From NCBI GenBank assembly GCA_009885275.1, contig VFKY01000156.1, positions 1 to 7,562 of the forward strand: 7,562 nucleotides of DNA, in the 5' to 3' direction. Every line of letters starts with the position of its first letter. Position 1 is the first letter of the stretch. Below are positions 6,054 to 7,562 of this stretch, piece by piece. The notes under the pieces are model-generated. The model was not told the DNA's origin. It searched no databases and saw nothing but the letters and a program-made list of their open reading frames with translations. The DNA is from Verrucomicrobiota bacterium (GTDB lineage: Bacteria > Verrucomicrobiota > Verrucomicrobiia > Verrucomicrobiales > Verrucomicrobiaceae). Made by a program: the position numbers and the translations under genes.

Positions 6054-6407
6054 TTAGAGACGCCATTCCTTCCGAGTTCGTGCAGGCAATGATGCTACCA
6101 CCAACTGATATGAATGCTCAATCAGCTCTCGCACCAGTTTCGACGGCAGCGAGCCGTCGAGGATAAGCGTATTCCAATGTTTTTTATTCATGTGATAACC
6201 GGGAATAATGCTCTCATGCTGATCTCGTAATTCCATCGCACGATCGGGATCGCACTTCAAATTTATCCGAGCCGGGAATTCATCTGGGATGGCGAGCGCG
6301 AACATTTTTCCCGCGACCTTGTAAACGAGGACATCAGGGCCAAACGGTGTGGTCTCCTCCACCTGAGGCAACGAGAGGCAGTGGGCGCAGACATCGGCAA
6401 GATCCAT
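6054..6407 (-). CDS. MmcQ/YjbR family protein
   Basis: From the ATG at 6407 the product has 117 residues, close to E. coli YjbR in length. Family motifs run in order: CLSLPQVEETTPFGPD (10-25), YKVAGKMFAL (29-38), ARINLKCDP (46-54), then IIPGYHMNKKHWNTLILDG (67-85) and ELIEHSYQLVVASL (94-107). Members have a CyaY-like fold and are labelled putative DNA-binding proteins, but their role is not firmly known. The frame extends to a GTG at 6461 preceded by AAGGAG with only 4 nt spacing, which would add 18 residues not typical of the family. I prefer the ATG on homology grounds, although it lacks a Shine-Dalgarno. The Mpv17-like gene follows after 21 bp. The neighbouring lipoprotein gene is divergent. 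Confidence 0.87.
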   Translation of the reverse strand: MDLADVCAHCLSLPQVEETTPFGPDVLVYKVAGKMFALAIPDEFPARINLKCDPDRAMELRDQHESIIPGYHMNKKHWNTLILDGSLPSKLVRELIEHSYQLVVASLPARTRKEWRL

Positions 6408-6465
6408 GGCATTGATAAAACAGGATCGGGTGGTGGGAGTCAAGTTTGAGAGAGAGTACACAGGA

Positions 6466-6471
6466 CTCCTT
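6466..6471 (-). promoter_or_regulatory. Possible Shine-Dalgarno AAGGAG for an alternative YjbR-like start
   Basis: On the minus strand AAGGAG is followed after 4 nt by GTG (6461-6459), in frame with the YjbR-like gene. The spacing is shorter than usual. It is the only competing evidence against the ATG at 6407 and would add an 18-residue leader. Confidence 0.3.
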
Positions 6472-6517
6472 TTGGTAGCGCGTTACGCCCATGGCATTTA
6501 AATTCGTTTGGAAAAAC

Positions 6518-6546
6518 TTGATAATTCCCGCATGAGAGGCTGGAAT
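6518..6546 (+). promoter_or_regulatory. Possible promoter of the lipoprotein gene
   Basis: TTGATA (6518-6523) and TGGAAT (6541-6546) are 17 bp apart, matching sigma-70 boxes at 5 and 4 of 6 positions. They lie about 50 bp before the ATG at 6597 in the divergent gap. The -10 box is poor, so this is tentative. Confidence 0.25.
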
Positions 6547-6596
6547 AATAAATGCTGCCGTCACAGATAGCCTGCCGATGAACAAATGCCCTTACC

Positions 6597-7562
6597 ATGA
6601 AACCTGTCCCCCTTCCGTTCCTTCGCCATTCCATCCTCACCTGCTGCAGTGTTGCGGTCCTCTCCTCGTGTGGCCAGGGCGATAAGACGCCTGCTCCGTC
6701 CGGTTCCGAGGCTGCGACGCCTTCGGAACGCACCTCCGGGAGTAAACCGGACGCACCCGCAGAAAAATCCGCCGGGAAAACGACCGCCACGGCGGCGGTG
6801 ATCGAGCCCAAGCTGGTCGACCTGCGGACCATCGCGCTAACCGAAGGCACCGAAACACCCGGGGAGCGCACCTTAGCGAATCTTGTGTACAATACCAAGG
6901 GCGACACCAAGTCCGTCTTTCAGTTCTACCAGAAACAGTTTCTAGATCTCGGATGGAAGGAAGTCGCGGGTTCCTCGGTCACCGAGGCCTCGGCGAGCGG
7001 GCTGTTTTACGGTGCCGGCTATCACATCTCCATTGCGGCTTATCCCGTGGGCACACCCGGCTCTGTCGATGTGATGCTGCATAACCATGGCAACATGGAT
7101 CTCAGAAAATTGCCCCTGCCTCCCGGCACGAAGCCGATCTACTCCAGTGCCATTACCGTGATGCAATCCACCGAGGCCCCGGTCGCAGAGACCATCGAGG
7201 CCTGCAAGAAGCTTCTGGCGGATGCAGGCTGGGAATGGCATGGCAGCACCGATGCCACCTTCTATGTCAAACAGGGCATGAATCGTGTCACTGTCATGGT
7301 CTCCTCCGCTCCGGCCGAGGGCGGCAAGACGATGATCAACTACATGGGGGAACTGATGTCCGCCGATCTTCCTGTGCCACCCGATGCGCTGGGAGTGCAG
7401 TATGTGGACACGCTCCGTCGCGTCATGTTCGAAACGGCCGGTCCGGGAGAAGCCGTCTTTGCCTACTACAAACCGGCGCTGGCCAAATCCGGATGGAAAC
7501 CGAATCGCGACGAGTCTTATAACATCGACAACAAGGACGAAATGGTCTTCCGCAACGGCGAC
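6597..7562 (+). CDS. Lipoprotein with three helix-GW repeats (3' end beyond window)
   Basis: The frame from ATG 6597 is open to the last base, giving 322 residues and no stop, so the gene is partial. An in-frame TGA at 6579-6581 fixes the start close to this ATG; no Shine-Dalgarno is visible. Residues 1-25 form a lipoprotein signal: a positively charged start, a hydrophobic core (ILTCCSVAV) and the lipobox VLSSC with C25. Residues 26-68 are a Pro/Thr/Ser/Ala/Lys-rich linker, as expected for a membrane-anchored protein. A module then recurs three times, each with an amphipathic helix ending in GW: FQFYQKQFLDLGW (108-120), IEACKKLLADAGW (200-212) and FAYYKPALAKSGW (288-300). Strand-like segments follow, and units 1 and 2 close with LPLPPG (172-177) and LPVPPD (258-263). 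I do not recognise a named function; the anchored repeat suggests a cell-envelope or outer-membrane role. Its GC content is visibly higher than in the genes at 2400-3250. Confidence 0.85.
   Translation, partial: MKPVPLPFLRHSILTCCSVAVLSSCGQGDKTPAPSGSEAATPSERTSGSKPDAPAEKSAGKTTATAAVIEPKLVDLRTIALTEGTETPGERTLANLVYNTKGDTKSVFQFYQKQFLDLGWKEVAGSSVTEASASGLFYGAGYHISIAAYPVGTPGSVDVMLHNHGNMDLRKLPLPPGTKPIYSSAITVMQSTEAPVAETIEACKKLLADAGWEWHGSTDATFYVKQGMNRVTVMVSSAPAEGGKTMINYMGELMSADLPVPPDALGVQYVDTLRRVMFETAGPGEAVFAYYKPALAKSGWKPNRDESYNIDNKDEMVFRNGD

Noticed and set aside
6440..6910. 156-codon minus-strand frame spanning the divergent gap and the lipoprotein start
   Set aside because: It is antisense to the lipoprotein signal and linker region, overlaps the start region of the YjbR-like gene, and has no domain-like pattern.

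Overview
The window looks like chromosomal DNA from a free-living member of the Planctomycetes-Verrucomicrobia group, most likely Verrucomicrobia. The indications are a twin-arginine-exported Gfo/Idh/MocA oxidoreductase whose EKP motif is replaced by AVP, a CotH-kinase remnant with the HWDGY...NNYRIY...HGMDQ signature, a large two-gene SPFH operon, a repeat-built lipoprotein, and several starts without a clear Shine-Dalgarno. This assignment is inferred from protein style; no rRNA or other marker gene is present.

Layout. Positions 3-71 hold the Pro/Ala-rich C-terminus of an upstream gene. A non-coding or decayed stretch follows (72-350), then a 5'-truncated CotH-kinase gene (351-1016) with an unrelated-looking C-terminal tail. 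Converging on it is the Gfo/Idh/MocA gene (minus, 1077-2345), which is divergent from an AraC-type regulator (plus, 2401-3249). A 148-bp gap with 8-bp tandem repeats leads to two translationally coupled SPFH/band 7 membrane-protein genes (3398-4381 and 4378-5304). A hairpin at 5308-5327 separates these from a convergent minus-strand pair: an MmcQ/YjbR-like gene (6054-6407) followed by an Mpv17/PMP22-like membrane protein (5334-6032). Divergent from that pair, a lipoprotein with three copies of a helix-GW repeat starts at 6597 and runs off the window. It is open to the last base and has no stop codon here.

How the genes may work together. The divergent AraC and oxidoreductase genes look like a regulator-target pair for a sugar or sugar-derived compound. 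The two SPFH proteins very probably form one membrane scaffold, in the manner of HflK/HflC, although no FtsH or NfeD partner is nearby. The YjbR-Mpv17-like pair is 21 bp apart and probably co-transcribed, but neither has a firm biochemical role. I see no tRNA, rRNA, CRISPR array, insertion sequence or phage gene. The window is mostly ordinary chromosomal accessory content. The most interesting points are the chimeric CotH remnant, the non-canonical active site of the oxidoreductase, the bacterial Mpv17-like protein, the repeated lipoprotein module, and a 13-bp sequence shared by the two short gaps flanking the AraC gene.
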